A stretch of DNA of 64,000 nt from Candidatus Aegiribacteria sp. MLS_C. GTDB taxonomy: Bacteria > Fermentibacterota > Fermentibacteria > Fermentibacterales > JCC-6. A program made the translations under genes and the position numbers. How positions within the stretch are numbered: the first letter of the stretch is position 1; the number at the start of each line of letters is the position of its first letter. The stretch lies in NCBI GenBank assembly GCA_002030045.1, contig LQBI01000007.1, positions 1 through 64,000 of the forward strand, given 5' to 3'. The notes beneath the pieces were generated by a model. The model was not told the DNA's origin. It made no database searches and saw only the letters and a program-made list of their open reading frames with translations. This document shows positions 22,456 to 31,036 of this stretch, in pieces.

Positions 22456-24317
22456 TGACGGGTGTAGAGATCATTCTTGCAGCGGCATTCGCCGGAGCCC
22501 TTCTGACCTGGTTCATCGGCCGCACCTCCTCCACCGCGGGAAGCGCGTTCGCGGTGGCGGTACTCCTCGCTCTGACGGCCCTGGTCGCCCTCCTGCACGG
22601 CCGGGTGTACGAGACCGTTTTCTACAGAGGTTTCCTGGGCCTTCCCATGAGCCTGAGGACGGATTCCCTCTCCTGGTTCTTCGCCATGGCCACCACGGTG
22701 CTTGCGGCTCTCTCGGGCATCTTCTCCCTCAGCTACATGAAGGACCGGAAGAACACCGGGTTCTTCAATACGATGCTCCTGCTGGTTAACGCAGCCATGC
22801 TGGGCGTGGTCTTCTCCGGAGACCTGCTCTCCTTCTTCATCTTCTGGGAGATAATGAGCTGGTCCACCTTCCTCCTCATAAGCTTCAACCGGGGACAGGG
22901 CGTCAACGCCGGCCTGAAGTACATCGTCATGTCCCTTGTGGGATCCATGGCCATGCTTGTAGGGATCGGGTGGCTGCTGGGCGCCTTCGGGACCCTGAAC
23001 ATCGCCCGGCTGTCGGAGCTGATACCCTCCGCCTCCGGCGGTCATCAGCTCGTACTCCTTCTCCTGTTCGGCATCGCCTTCGGGATCAAGAACGCCGTGA
23101 TGCCGCTGCATACATGGCTGCCGGACGCCTACACCGAGGCCCCGTCCCCGTTCACCGCCGTCCTCTCAGGCATGCTGACGCGAATGGGCATCTTCGGCTT
23201 CCTGCTGATACTCTACGTTATGGCAGGAGCCGCCCGTGTGCTTCATTCACCGGGATCGACGGTCCCGACGTACAACGTGGTCCTCGCCTGGCTGGGAGCC
23301 GTAACCATAGTCGTCCCGACGTTCATCGCAATGCTTCAGAACGACGCCAAGAGACTCCTTGCATGGCACGGCATCGGACAGGGCGGGTACATGATTCTGG
23401 GCATGGCATTCGGGACCGGCATGGGCCTGGCGGGGGGTATCTTCCACACACTGAACCACGCCATCTACATCGTCCTGCTCTTCATGAGCGTGGGGGCGGT
23501 CCAGCACCGGACCGGCGGCGTGCGGGACCTGAACTCGCTGGGCGGACTGGCCAGGAAGATGCCGGTGGCCTTCATCGGTGCCCTGATGGGAATATCCGGC
23601 CTGATCGGTGTGCCCCTGACCAACGGCTTCGTCTCCAAGTGGATGATCTACCGGACACTGATCCTGGGCGGGGCGCCGTTCCTGGCGTTCGCCGCGCTAA
23701 TAGGGTCCTGGGGAACGATCCTTTCGGTCTACAAGTTCCTGCACAACGTCTTCCTGGGCCAGCTGCCATCGAAGTACGAGAATGTCCGGTCGTCGCCCGT
23801 CAGCATGAAGATACCCATCCTGGTGCTCTCCTTCGCCATACTCCTGTTCGGGATCCTTCCGGGCCTGCCTCTGAAGGTGATCGACGGCATCGTCGTCTCC
23901 TTCGGTCTGCCGTCCCTGGACGTTTCCCTCTGGGGTATCGCCTCCGAAGCGGGCACGCTCAACACTGTGAACCTCTTCGCCGCCCTTGCTGTGGGCGTCC
24001 TGGTGGTCCTGGCATTCGTCCGGATACTTGGGAGGAGCGAAAGGGTCGGCCAGGACAGCAATTACTCCGCCGGATGCGGCGTCCCCCGGGATCGCTACAA
24101 CTACACGGCAAGGTACTACGATCCGCTGTTCCGAATGATCTCCCCCTACCTGAAGGATTTCTTCAGCACCCTGTACGACGGGCTGGCACGGGGGATCGGC
24201 TCCCTGTGCGAAGCCGTAAGGATGATCTATACCGGGTACGTCTCCAGTTATGTCATGTACATTCTTCTTTTCATCTCGGCGATGATCTTCATCCATCTAA
24301 CCTGGAATCCGTGGTGA
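22452..24317 (+). CDS. Second ion-pumping subunit, NuoL/HyfB type (MbxH' homologue)
   Basis: 621 residues, about 15 membrane helices plus a C-terminal extension ending in two hydrophobic segments (YVMYILLFISAMIFIHLTW). Core motifs match the antiporter-like family: FFIFWEIMSWSTFLLISF, GIAFGIKNAVMPLHTWLPDAYTEAPSPFTAVLSGMLTRMG, QNDAKRLLAWHGIGQGGY and LNHAIYIVLLFMSVGAV. The presence of two such pumps in tandem is the hallmark that separates Mbx operons (H and H') from Mbh ones. The start at 22452 overlaps the previous stop by four bases. Confidence 0.93.
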   Translation: MMTGVEIILAAAFAGALLTWFIGRTSSTAGSAFAVAVLLALTALVALLHGRVYETVFYRGFLGLPMSLRTDSLSWFFAMATTVLAALSGIFSLSYMKDRKNTGFFNTMLLLVNAAMLGVVFSGDLLSFFIFWEIMSWSTFLLISFNRGQGVNAGLKYIVMSLVGSMAMLVGIGWLLGAFGTLNIARLSELIPSASGGHQLVLLLLFGIAFGIKNAVMPLHTWLPDAYTEAPSPFTAVLSGMLTRMGIFGFLLILYVMAGAARVLHSPGSTVPTYNVVLAWLGAVTIVVPTFIAMLQNDAKRLLAWHGIGQGGYMILGMAFGTGMGLAGGIFHTLNHAIYIVLLFMSVGAVQHRTGGVRDLNSLGGLARKMPVAFIGALMGISGLIGVPLTNGFVSKWMIYRTLILGGAPFLAFAALIGSWGTILSVYKFLHNVFLGQLPSKYENVRSSPVSMKIPILVLSFAILLFGILPGLPLKVIDGIVVSFGLPSLDVSLWGIASEAGTLNTVNLFAALAVGVLVVLAFVRILGRSERVGQDSNYSAGCGVPRDRYNYTARYYDPLFRMISPYLKDFFSTLYDGLARGIGSLCEAVRMIYTGYVSSYVMYILLFISAMIFIHLTWNPW

Positions 24318-25207
24318 CGAAGATGATCTGGTATGTACTTTCACCGCTGATAGCACTGGTCGTGGGCATACTCCTGATGGGGCTGTCGCGAAAGCTCCTG
24401 GCCAGGATCCACTGGCGCGTCGGTCCTCCGATCCTGCAGCCAGTGATCGACCTGATCCGGTTCCTGAGCCAGAAGAGCGCCTCCCATGGCTTCCTCTTCG
24501 ATTCGGGACTGATACTCTCGCTGGCGGGATCCCTGGTGCTCACACTCTTCCTCCCGCTGGGCCAGTACACTCCGATGAGCGGGTCCGGCGGGCTTCTGGT
24601 GATCCTCTACGTGATGCTGCTGGGCCCTCTCGGAATAGCCTTCAGCAGCGGGGGTGCGGCCAATCCTTACGCCAGCATCGGCATCTCAAGGAAGCTGATG
24701 CTGGCCATGGGCTACGAGCTGCCGCTGCTGCTCATCGTGCTGACGGTGATGACCGGATACCGTACGATCTCCATCGTGGAAGTCGTGAGGATCCAGCAGG
24801 CCCAGGGATGGGCCATCGCCACCTTCCCGCTCCTTCTCTCGGCGCTGGCCTACATCCTCATCCTTCCGGCCATCCTGGGAATGAGGCCCTTCGAGGTGGT
24901 GGGCGCCGCCCAGGAGATATCCTCGGGACCCGTGGTGGAGTTCGGCGGACCCCACCTGGCCCTTTCCACACTTCAGCACGCTCTGACGACCTACATCGGC
25001 CTTTCCCTCTTCGTGAACCTGATGCTGGGAGGGGGTTCGAATCCCGTATTCTTCCTCCTGAAGATGCTGGTGGTCTTCGTCCTGTGCCTCTGCGTCCATG
25101 CGGTCTTCCCGCGATTCAGAGTGGACCAGGCGATACGGTACCTCTGGCGCTGGCCTGCCCTCGTTGCCATGGCGGGCCTGGTGCTGACGGTACTCATGGG
25201 AGGTTAG
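24314..25207 (+). CDS. NuoH-type membrane anchor subunit (MbhM/MbxM homologue)
   Basis: 297 residues from the GTG at 24314, which overlaps the previous stop as GTGA; an ATG three codons later is possible. About eight membrane helices with the NuoH signatures GPPILQPVIDLIRFLSQK near residue 40, ASIGISRKLMLAMGYELPLLL, and LPAILGMRPFEVVGAAQEISSGPVVEFGGPHLALSTLQHAL, the acidic loop that joins the hydrophilic arm to the membrane arm; it ends in PRFRVDQAIRYLWRWP. It transmits the redox energy from the NuoB/NuoD homologues to the pumps. Confidence 0.93.
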   Translation: MTKMIWYVLSPLIALVVGILLMGLSRKLLARIHWRVGPPILQPVIDLIRFLSQKSASHGFLFDSGLILSLAGSLVLTLFLPLGQYTPMSGSGGLLVILYVMLLGPLGIAFSSGGAANPYASIGISRKLMLAMGYELPLLLIVLTVMTGYRTISIVEVVRIQQAQGWAIATFPLLLSALAYILILPAILGMRPFEVVGAAQEISSGPVVEFGGPHLALSTLQHALTTYIGLSLFVNLMLGGGSNPVFFLLKMLVVFVLCLCVHAVFPRFRVDQAIRYLWRWPALVAMAGLVLTVLMGG

Positions 25208-25210
25208 CGC

Positions 25211-25768
25211 ATGGACCGGAACCAACTAGTCAAATGGCTCGAGTCTCCCGCGAAGATGGGTCACAAGTATTCCCTGCACGCGGTGTATTTCTGTACGGGG
25301 TGCGGGATCATAGAGGTCCCGCCCTCCATAACGGCAAGGTGGGACGCGGAGAGGTTCGGCGTGCTGCCCTCCGCCTCGCCCAGGCATGCCAACCTCTTCC
25401 TGATAACCGGCTACGTATCCGTGAAGACGCTCCGGGCGATCATCCAGACCTACGACCAGATGCCGGAGCCCAAGTACGCGGTAGGGTTCGGTTCGTGTCC
25501 CATAAACGGCGGAATGTACTGGGACTCCTACAACACCATAAAGCACCTGGACAAGTACATACCCATAGACGGCTGGATAGCGGGATGCATGCCCCGTCCC
25601 GAGGCGATATTCGTTGCGGTGACCCATCTCTGGACCCTGATAGACAAGGACATGGCGGACGGCTACAAGAGGTACAGGAAGCACTACGCCGCCTACAGGG
25701 CCAACCAGGAGAAGGCCCTGCCGGGTCTTGACTGGCCGCCGCTCTTTCCCCTGGAGGGTTCCGAATGA
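25211..25768 (+). CDS. NuoB-type iron-sulfur subunit (MbhJ/MbxJ homologue)
   Basis: 185 residues. Four cysteines to hold one [4Fe-4S] cluster are at 28 and 31 (FCTGCGIIE), 95 (GSCPINGG) and 126 (GCMPRPEA). The CxxC spacing at 28/31 is that of [NiFe]-hydrogenase small subunits and Mbh/Mbx, not the adjacent-Cys pair of complex I. The cluster would pass electrons to or from the site between this subunit and the NuoD-like one. The gene begins three bases after the NuoH stop and overlaps the next start by four bases. Confidence 0.94.
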   Translation: MDRNQLVKWLESPAKMGHKYSLHAVYFCTGCGIIEVPPSITARWDAERFGVLPSASPRHANLFLITGYVSVKTLRAIIQTYDQMPEPKYAVGFGSCPINGGMYWDSYNTIKHLDKYIPIDGWIAGCMPRPEAIFVAVTHLWTLIDKDMADGYKRYRKHYAAYRANQEKALPGLDWPPLFPLEGSE

Positions 25769-26286
25769 GGGATATGGGGACACTGCTTGAACAGCTGACC
25801 TCGACTTTCGACGGGGTCCGGGCAAGACTGGACGATGACGGCAGGATGAGGCTGGAGGCGGAAAAGGAATCGGTGATGTCCCTCCTCAGCTTCCTGAGGG
25901 ATTCAGGTTTTGACTTCCTTCAGATGGTTTCCTGCGTGGACTGGATCGACCGCGGCAGTATGGAGCTGGTGTACGTTCTCTCCAGTTATCCCTCCACGGA
26001 TGGCGGGAGCGGGGACCTCCTCTACTGCATCCTCAAGGTGGAGCTGCCCAGGGACCGGGCACGGACGGTCTCTGTGATACCGCTCTACGAATGCGCGGAA
26101 CCGTACGAGAGGGAGATACATGAGCTGTTCGGGGTCGACTTCCACGGCCATCCCCGTCTCACGCCGCTTTTGCTGGAGCGGGAATATCCGGTCCCGCCCT
26201 TCAGGAAGGACTTCGACACCAGGAAGTACGTGAGCGATTTCTTCGACAGCATCCCTCCTGTGGAAGAGGAGGGAGGAGCACAATGA
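25765..26286 (+). CDS. NuoC-type 30 kDa subunit (MbhK/MbxK homologue)
   Basis: 173 residues. The conserved part of the 30 kDa complex I subunit is clear at the C-terminal half: SVIPLYECAEPYEREIHELFGVDFHGHPRLTPLLLER, then PFRKDFDTRKYV. It binds the NuoD-like subunit and stabilises the hydrophilic arm; no cofactor is expected. Overlaps of four bases on both sides show translational coupling with the NuoB and NuoD homologues. Confidence 0.93.
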   Translation: MRDMGTLLEQLTSTFDGVRARLDDDGRMRLEAEKESVMSLLSFLRDSGFDFLQMVSCVDWIDRGSMELVYVLSSYPSTDGGSGDLLYCILKVELPRDRARTVSVIPLYECAEPYEREIHELFGVDFHGHPRLTPLLLEREYPVPPFRKDFDTRKYVSDFFDSIPPVEEEGGAQ

Positions 26287-27380
26287 GAGAACTCGAACTT
26301 TACTTCGGTCCCCAGCACCTTGGCATGGTGGGCAACTTCAGCATAACCCTCCAGGTGGAGGGCGACAGGGTGGTGAAGGCCGATGCCAACCCGGGATTCC
26401 TGCACAGGGGCTTCGAGAAGCTCATGGAGCAGAGGAGCTGGATAAAGAACTTCCCCATGGTGTGCAGGATGAACGTGGTGGAGCCGGACTCCATGGAGAT
26501 GATATACGCCATGGGTGTGGAGAAGCTGGCGGGAATAGAGGTCCCGGAGCGGGCCCAGTTCGTTCGGAGCATCTACCTGGAGCTGGCAAGGGTCGGATCC
26601 CACCTTTTCGGGCTCTGGGCCTACGCCAACATGCTGGGGTTCGACACGGTTGCCCAGTGGGCCATGTACCACAGGGACCTTGTCCTGGACCTCTTCGAGG
26701 AGCTGACCGGAGGCAGGGTCTACCACATCTACATCTGGCCGGGAGGCGTAAGGCGGGACTTCCCCGCCGGCTTCGAGAAGAGGATGGTGGAGACCCTACA
26801 TTCCATAGGCGGTTGCGTGCCCGACTACGACGACACCTTCTTCAACAACTCCCTCTTCCGCAGCCGGGCATCGGGAGTGGGTACCGTGACCAGGGAACAG
26901 GCCCTGAGGATGGGCGGCAGCGGACAGGTCCTGCGGGCCACCGGCGTACCCTTCGACGTACGCAAGGCCGAGCCCTACGCCGCCTATTCCAGTGTGCCGT
27001 GGGAAGTGCCCACCAGGGAGAAGGGCGATGCCTACTCCCGTATATGGGTAGTTCGTGACGAGATGATAGAGAGCGTCCACATGATCTTCAAGCTGCTTGA
27101 CTCCATGCCGGGAGGCAGCGTCTACACGCGGATACCGAATCCCTTCAAGTGGCGCATCCCCGAGGGGGATGCCTACGTGCGCTGTGAATCTTCAAGGGGA
27201 GAGCTGGGACTGTACCTGGTGAGCGACGGGGGCGACAAGCCCTACAGGGCCCACTTCAGGACGCCCTCCTACCCCCACGGGCTCACCGTGCTGGAACACG
27301 CCCTGGAAGGGGCGAACATATCCGATGTGGGGAACATCATGATAAGTCTTTACGTGGTCGCTCCGGAAATTGACAGGTGA
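26283..27380 (+). CDS. NuoD/hydrogenase-large-subunit homologue without nickel ligands (MbhL/MbxL type)
   Basis: 365 residues with the 49 kDa subunit fold: GPQHLGMVGNFSITLQVEGDRVV at the start, GFLHRGFEKLMEQRSW (38-53) and MGVEKLAGIEVPERAQFVR. In [NiFe] hydrogenases four cysteines, in two CxxC pairs, hold the metal. Here the first position is Cys61 (FPMVCRMN), its partner is Asn64, and the C-terminal end (NIMISLYVVAPEIDR) has no cysteine, so it cannot carry a standard NiFe centre. This matches Mbx/Ehr-type complexes. It probably forms, with the NuoB-like subunit, the site where redox chemistry drives ion pumping. Which oxidant is used here, if any, cannot be read. Confidence 0.92.
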   Translation: MRELELYFGPQHLGMVGNFSITLQVEGDRVVKADANPGFLHRGFEKLMEQRSWIKNFPMVCRMNVVEPDSMEMIYAMGVEKLAGIEVPERAQFVRSIYLELARVGSHLFGLWAYANMLGFDTVAQWAMYHRDLVLDLFEELTGGRVYHIYIWPGGVRRDFPAGFEKRMVETLHSIGGCVPDYDDTFFNNSLFRSRASGVGTVTREQALRMGGSGQVLRATGVPFDVRKAEPYAAYSSVPWEVPTREKGDAYSRIWVVRDEMIESVHMIFKLLDSMPGGSVYTRIPNPFKWRIPEGDAYVRCESSRGELGLYLVSDGGDKPYRAHFRTPSYPHGLTVLEHALEGANISDVGNIMISLYVVAPEIDR

Positions 27381-27402
27381 ATGATGCGCGGGGGTGTCGA
27401 CA

Positions 27403-29253
27403 ATGGCTAGACCGAGTCTGCTGAAGCCCTTCAGGGCGGTGAGGTTCCTGTTCAGGAAACCGAGGACGCTCAGGTACCCCTTCCAGCTCAAGGAGCCGGC
27501 CGCAAGGTACAGGGGTTTCCACCTGAACGACTGGGACCTCTGCACGGGGTGCGGGAACTGCGCCGACATATGTCCCAACGAGGCCATCGAGATGGTTCCT
27601 CAGCCCGACCTGATCCCGGAACCCGGGACCAAGAACGAGAGGCCGCGCCTCGATTACGGGAGGTGCTGTTTCTGCGGGCTCTGCGTCGACATATGCCCGC
27701 CGGCCTCCCTGAGGCTCTCCCGGGACTACTTCCACATACATTTCGATCCCGGCACCTTTGTCTTCACTCCCAGGGACGAGAAGACAGACGACAGTAACTT
27801 CGTGCCGGACGAGGGCTACTCGGTGCTGAAGGCCAGCCTCAGCCACAGGAAGAGGGATTACGAGGGGTTCAGCTCCGACCTGGACTACGCGCTCTTCGAC
27901 CCTCAGCGGGTGGAGATGCCTGAGCTGCCGCCGGAGGAGAGGAAGAAGTCGTTCATAGAACAGGTGCTCGGCTACAGCAGGGAGCAGGCGGTCAGAGAGG
28001 CCGAGAGATGCCTGGAATGCCGTCTCTGCGAGGAGGCCTGTCCTGCGGGACTGAGAATATCCGAGTACGTGGAGGCCATCTACAGGGACGAACCGGAGGA
28101 ATCTCTGAGGATAATCCTGGAGGACAATCCGATACCTTCCATCTGCGGCAGGATCTGCATGAAGCACTGCGAGGACGCCTGTTCTCTCAGGTTCAGGGGT
28201 GAATCCGTGGCCATAAGGTGGCTCAAGAGGTTCGCGGCGGATTCGGTGCGCAGCTTCCGTGACGCCCTGGAGGCCTCTCCCGGCGAACCGACAGGTAGGA
28301 GGATAGCGGTGGTGGGCGCGGGTCCCAGCGGCCTGTCGGCCGCCTACTTCCTGAGGCTCCTGGGACACGGGGTCACCGTGTTCGACGAGAGGGAGGCGGG
28401 AGGCGGAATAATCAGGACAGGGCCTCCGCGGTACAGGCTGCCCATGGAGAGCATAGACAGGGACGTGGACTACATAGCCTCGCTTGGAGTGGAGTTCCGC
28501 TTCAACACCAGAGTGGGCAGGGATATCCGGTTCGCCGACCTGCAGAATGATTTCGATGCGGTCTTCATAGGGACCGGCTATACCATCAGCCGCTCCACGA
28601 GGGTGGAGAACGCCGACAGGTGCCTGCTGGCGCTGGATTTCCTGGAGAGGAACAAGACCGGTGACCCGGTGAAGGTGACGACGGAAGTCATAGTCATAGG
28701 CGGAGGCAACGTGGCCATGGACGTGGCACGGGAGGCTCTGAGGCTCCAGTACATCCAGCACCCCGGCGTCGAATGCAGCGTGAAGACGGTTTCCCTGGAG
28801 GACTGGGACCAGATGCCCGCCACCGAGGAGGAGATCCGGGAAGCCCGTGAGGAGGGAATAGTCTTCAATCCGGCCTGGGGTCCGGACATGGTCCTGCTGG
28901 ACGGCGGCGGCGGCATCATCGGACTGCAGTGCAAGAAGGTCAGGTCTGTATTCGACGGCGAGGGCCGCTTCGCACCCACCTTCTACGAAGAGCAGAAGAT
29001 GGTCATTCCCGGGTCCATGATTATCGAGGCCATCGGCCAGGGAGCGGACCTGTCCTTCATTCCGGAGGAGCTGCTGAAGGACCTGGAGTACACTCCTAGA
29101 AGGAAGGTCAGCGTGGATGAGAACGGCATGACCTCCATCAGAGGGATCTTCGCCGGAGGCGACATCGTCAACGTCAACATGGACGCCGTCACGGCCATCC
29201 GGGACGCCAGGACCGCCGCCGAGGGAATCGACAGGTGGCTCGCCGGCAGGTAA
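27403..29253 (+). CDS. Fusion of MbhN/NuoI ferredoxin subunit with GltD/NfnB-type NAD(P)H flavoprotein
   Basis: 616 residues from the ATG at 27403; a GTG three codons earlier is possible. Residues 1-105 are a NuoI/MbhN-like subunit with two [4Fe-4S] ferredoxin motifs, Cys47/50/53/57 and Cys88/91/94/98. After a ~95-residue linker comes a complete GltD/NfnB-type module: CLECRLCEEACP and CGRICMKHCEDAC for two more clusters, VVGAGPSGLSAAY for FAD and VIGGGNVAMDVA for NAD(P)H, ending in GIFAGGDIVNVNMDAVTA, a conserved FAD-domain motif. It is the last gene of the operon. It would let the complex exchange electrons with NAD(P)(H) directly, in place of the NuoEFG module of complex I. Separate GltD-like genes occur near Mbx operons in Thermotogae; the fusion is the unusual part. 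Confidence 0.9.
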   Translation: MARPSLLKPFRAVRFLFRKPRTLRYPFQLKEPAARYRGFHLNDWDLCTGCGNCADICPNEAIEMVPQPDLIPEPGTKNERPRLDYGRCCFCGLCVDICPPASLRLSRDYFHIHFDPGTFVFTPRDEKTDDSNFVPDEGYSVLKASLSHRKRDYEGFSSDLDYALFDPQRVEMPELPPEERKKSFIEQVLGYSREQAVREAERCLECRLCEEACPAGLRISEYVEAIYRDEPEESLRIILEDNPIPSICGRICMKHCEDACSLRFRGESVAIRWLKRFAADSVRSFRDALEASPGEPTGRRIAVVGAGPSGLSAAYFLRLLGHGVTVFDEREAGGGIIRTGPPRYRLPMESIDRDVDYIASLGVEFRFNTRVGRDIRFADLQNDFDAVFIGTGYTISRSTRVENADRCLLALDFLERNKTGDPVKVTTEVIVIGGGNVAMDVAREALRLQYIQHPGVECSVKTVSLEDWDQMPATEEEIREAREEGIVFNPAWGPDMVLLDGGGGIIGLQCKKVRSVFDGEGRFAPTFYEEQKMVIPGSMIIEAIGQGADLSFIPEELLKDLEYTPRRKVSVDENGMTSIRGIFAGGDIVNVNMDAVTAIRDARTAAEGIDRWLAGR

Positions 29254-29492
29254 TGGAAGCTGGCCCATGCGGTAACTGACGGTCTGCTCAGGGAACAGGT
29301 CCATCGTCTTCAGAACGTAGCAGGCATGTTGAGCGTTCAATTCACGTTGCCCGTGAGCGGATGCACTGTGCGGAAACCCGGTGTGCTGAGCGGGAATGGA
29401 TGTATATTCGGTCCCGTGACCGGGATTTGCTCCTGTATGTATCATCCCGGCCGTACAATAAGGATCCTGTCAGGATCATGAGAGGTGGTACG

Positions 29493-30146
29493 ATGGGAAC
29501 TGCAGCCAGGACAGCCGGTGCCATCATCCTGCTTGCGACGGTCTCCTCCGCGGCATACGCCGATTCCCCCCTGACGTCCACTCCCTTCCACGAGGCTTAC
29601 ATGGACCTGCCGGTGATCAACAGGCACGTCGGGAGCGTCATGAACAGGGACATATACGGTATCCTCCGTTCCGAAGAGTACCCGATTCATGTGAAGGCGG
29701 CGCTTATCAACGCCATGGGGTGGGACTTCGGGGGGCAGAGCAACGCGGCGCTGTTCATGTTCTACTTCATGGAGGACACGGGTCTGGATGCCGTCGTGCC
29801 GGAGGACATGACCGGTGAGGAGCTTCTGCTTCTGGCCTACATGGTGAGCATGGACGACTACTTCACCATGAGCCCCATAGAGACCGATGGGGAGGGGGTA
29901 CTGGGAATGTCCGGCGCGGACCTGGCCAGGCTTGCGGCCGAGAGGGTGCCCGAGGACTTCACCGTGCGGTTGATCAGCGCCCTGATACTGTCGCAGGAGG
30001 CCATGGGCCACGACTGGGGAAAGGTCTTCGAGCTTTGCGATTCAGTCATGAGGGAGGACCTGGACCGGAACATGCGCGGCGACGCCATCGGTATCATAAT
30101 GGACTACATAAGCCTCTACTACGACTATTCCAGGGGGATCCAATGA
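29493..30146 (+). CDS. Exported protein of unknown function
   Basis: 217 residues from the ATG at 29493, behind AGAGGTGG. A signal peptide (TAARTAGAIILLATVSSAAYADS) is followed by an acidic, helical protein with no Cys-rich, metal or catalytic motif that I recognise (NAMGWDFGGQSNAALFMFYFMED, RLISALILSQEAMGHDW). The helical repeats resemble those of the next gene's product in composition only. It is 240 bp after the Mbx operon; the only promoter hint is TATATT near 29403. Confidence 0.65.
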   Translation: MGTAARTAGAIILLATVSSAAYADSPLTSTPFHEAYMDLPVINRHVGSVMNRDIYGILRSEEYPIHVKAALINAMGWDFGGQSNAALFMFYFMEDTGLDAVVPEDMTGEELLLLAYMVSMDDYFTMSPIETDGEGVLGMSGADLARLAAERVPEDFTVRLISALILSQEAMGHDWGKVFELCDSVMREDLDRNMRGDAIGIIMDYISLYYDYSRGIQ

Positions 30147-30210
30147 CGCTGCCTCCGGTAGCAGGCTCATCATGTTCCGGGAGGTGTTTTTTCCCGGCGT
30201 GGAGGATGAC

Positions 30211-30816
30211 ATGATCCAGGTCCTGTGCATCGCGATGGTGCTGACGGTTCCCCACGACGATTTCCTCGACGAGCTTGACGAGCAGTACCGGAGCATGGTC
30301 ATGGAGATCATTCCGAGCGACTACGGTTCCGTCGGAACGGGGACCCTGATGGAGGAAGCGGCGGTGATCGCGGGCAGCGTCTATTCCACGGGAGCCGGGG
30401 CGATCCACGACCTTGCCGTCGAACTCACGGCTATGCTCCCGGCGGTGGACCAGGGAATACTGGACGGCATGGTCCAGAGGGATGGGGTGGACATCCAGGC
30501 CCTGGGGCTGATGCGCCTGCTGGCCGAGCAGGGTACCGGCGATCTCGACGGATACCTCTATCTGCTCCGTTTCTGGGACCCGGCCATCGCCGCAGGCTAT
30601 ACCAAATCCATCATGCTGGCCAGGTCCCTGCCACCCGGGGAGTACGGCGGAAGGACCATCGCGGAGAGGCTGGTGCCGGACCGCTACTACTATCTCGACG
30701 GTGACTACGCGTCACCTGTGATAGCCATCGTGTCTCTCCGGGACCTCTTCACCGTCAAGCTCGTACTGCAGGAGTCCGGATGCTTCCTCCCGGTCCGTTT
30801 CATCTGGTACGAGTGA
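30211..30816 (+). CDS. Unknown helical protein, possibly exported
   Basis: 201 residues if the ATG at 30211 is used, which has GGAGGATGAC just before it; the earlier ATG at 30172 lacks a site. The N-terminus (MIQVLCIAMVLTVP) could be a short signal or membrane segment. The rest is acidic and mostly helical, e.g. QGILDGMVQRDGVDIQALGLMRLLAEQG, and ends in a beta-like EYGGRTIAERLVPDRYYYLDG stretch. It follows the previous exported gene by 65 bases and may share its transcript. I do not recognise a family. Confidence 0.55.
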   Translation: MIQVLCIAMVLTVPHDDFLDELDEQYRSMVMEIIPSDYGSVGTGTLMEEAAVIAGSVYSTGAGAIHDLAVELTAMLPAVDQGILDGMVQRDGVDIQALGLMRLLAEQGTGDLDGYLYLLRFWDPAIAAGYTKSIMLARSLPPGEYGGRTIAERLVPDRYYYLDGDYASPVIAIVSLRDLFTVKLVLQESGCFLPVRFIWYE

Positions 30817-31036
30817 TGCGGGCCGGTGCCGTGAACCGCGCGGGGAGGACCGATCTAGCCGTCGTATTCCATTGCCGCCGGAATTCCTGAGCCTTCCGGT
30901 ATACCATTGCCGCGGGTGCATCAATTTTGCATCTTGTGTCTGCCCGCAGAGTCTCGAGAACTTTTTCACCGGTCTTCGTGTTGTGTTATAAGTATGCAAT
31001 TCATTCGGAACCCAATTACAGACCCTGGAGGTCGAA

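Noticed and set aside
27337-29445. 702-residue reading frame on the minus strand opposite the MbhN-GltD fusion
   Set aside because: It is antisense to a strongly conserved redox protein, is rich in His, Pro, Arg and Gly as expected of a shadow in GC-rich DNA, and lacks a ribosome site or family motif.
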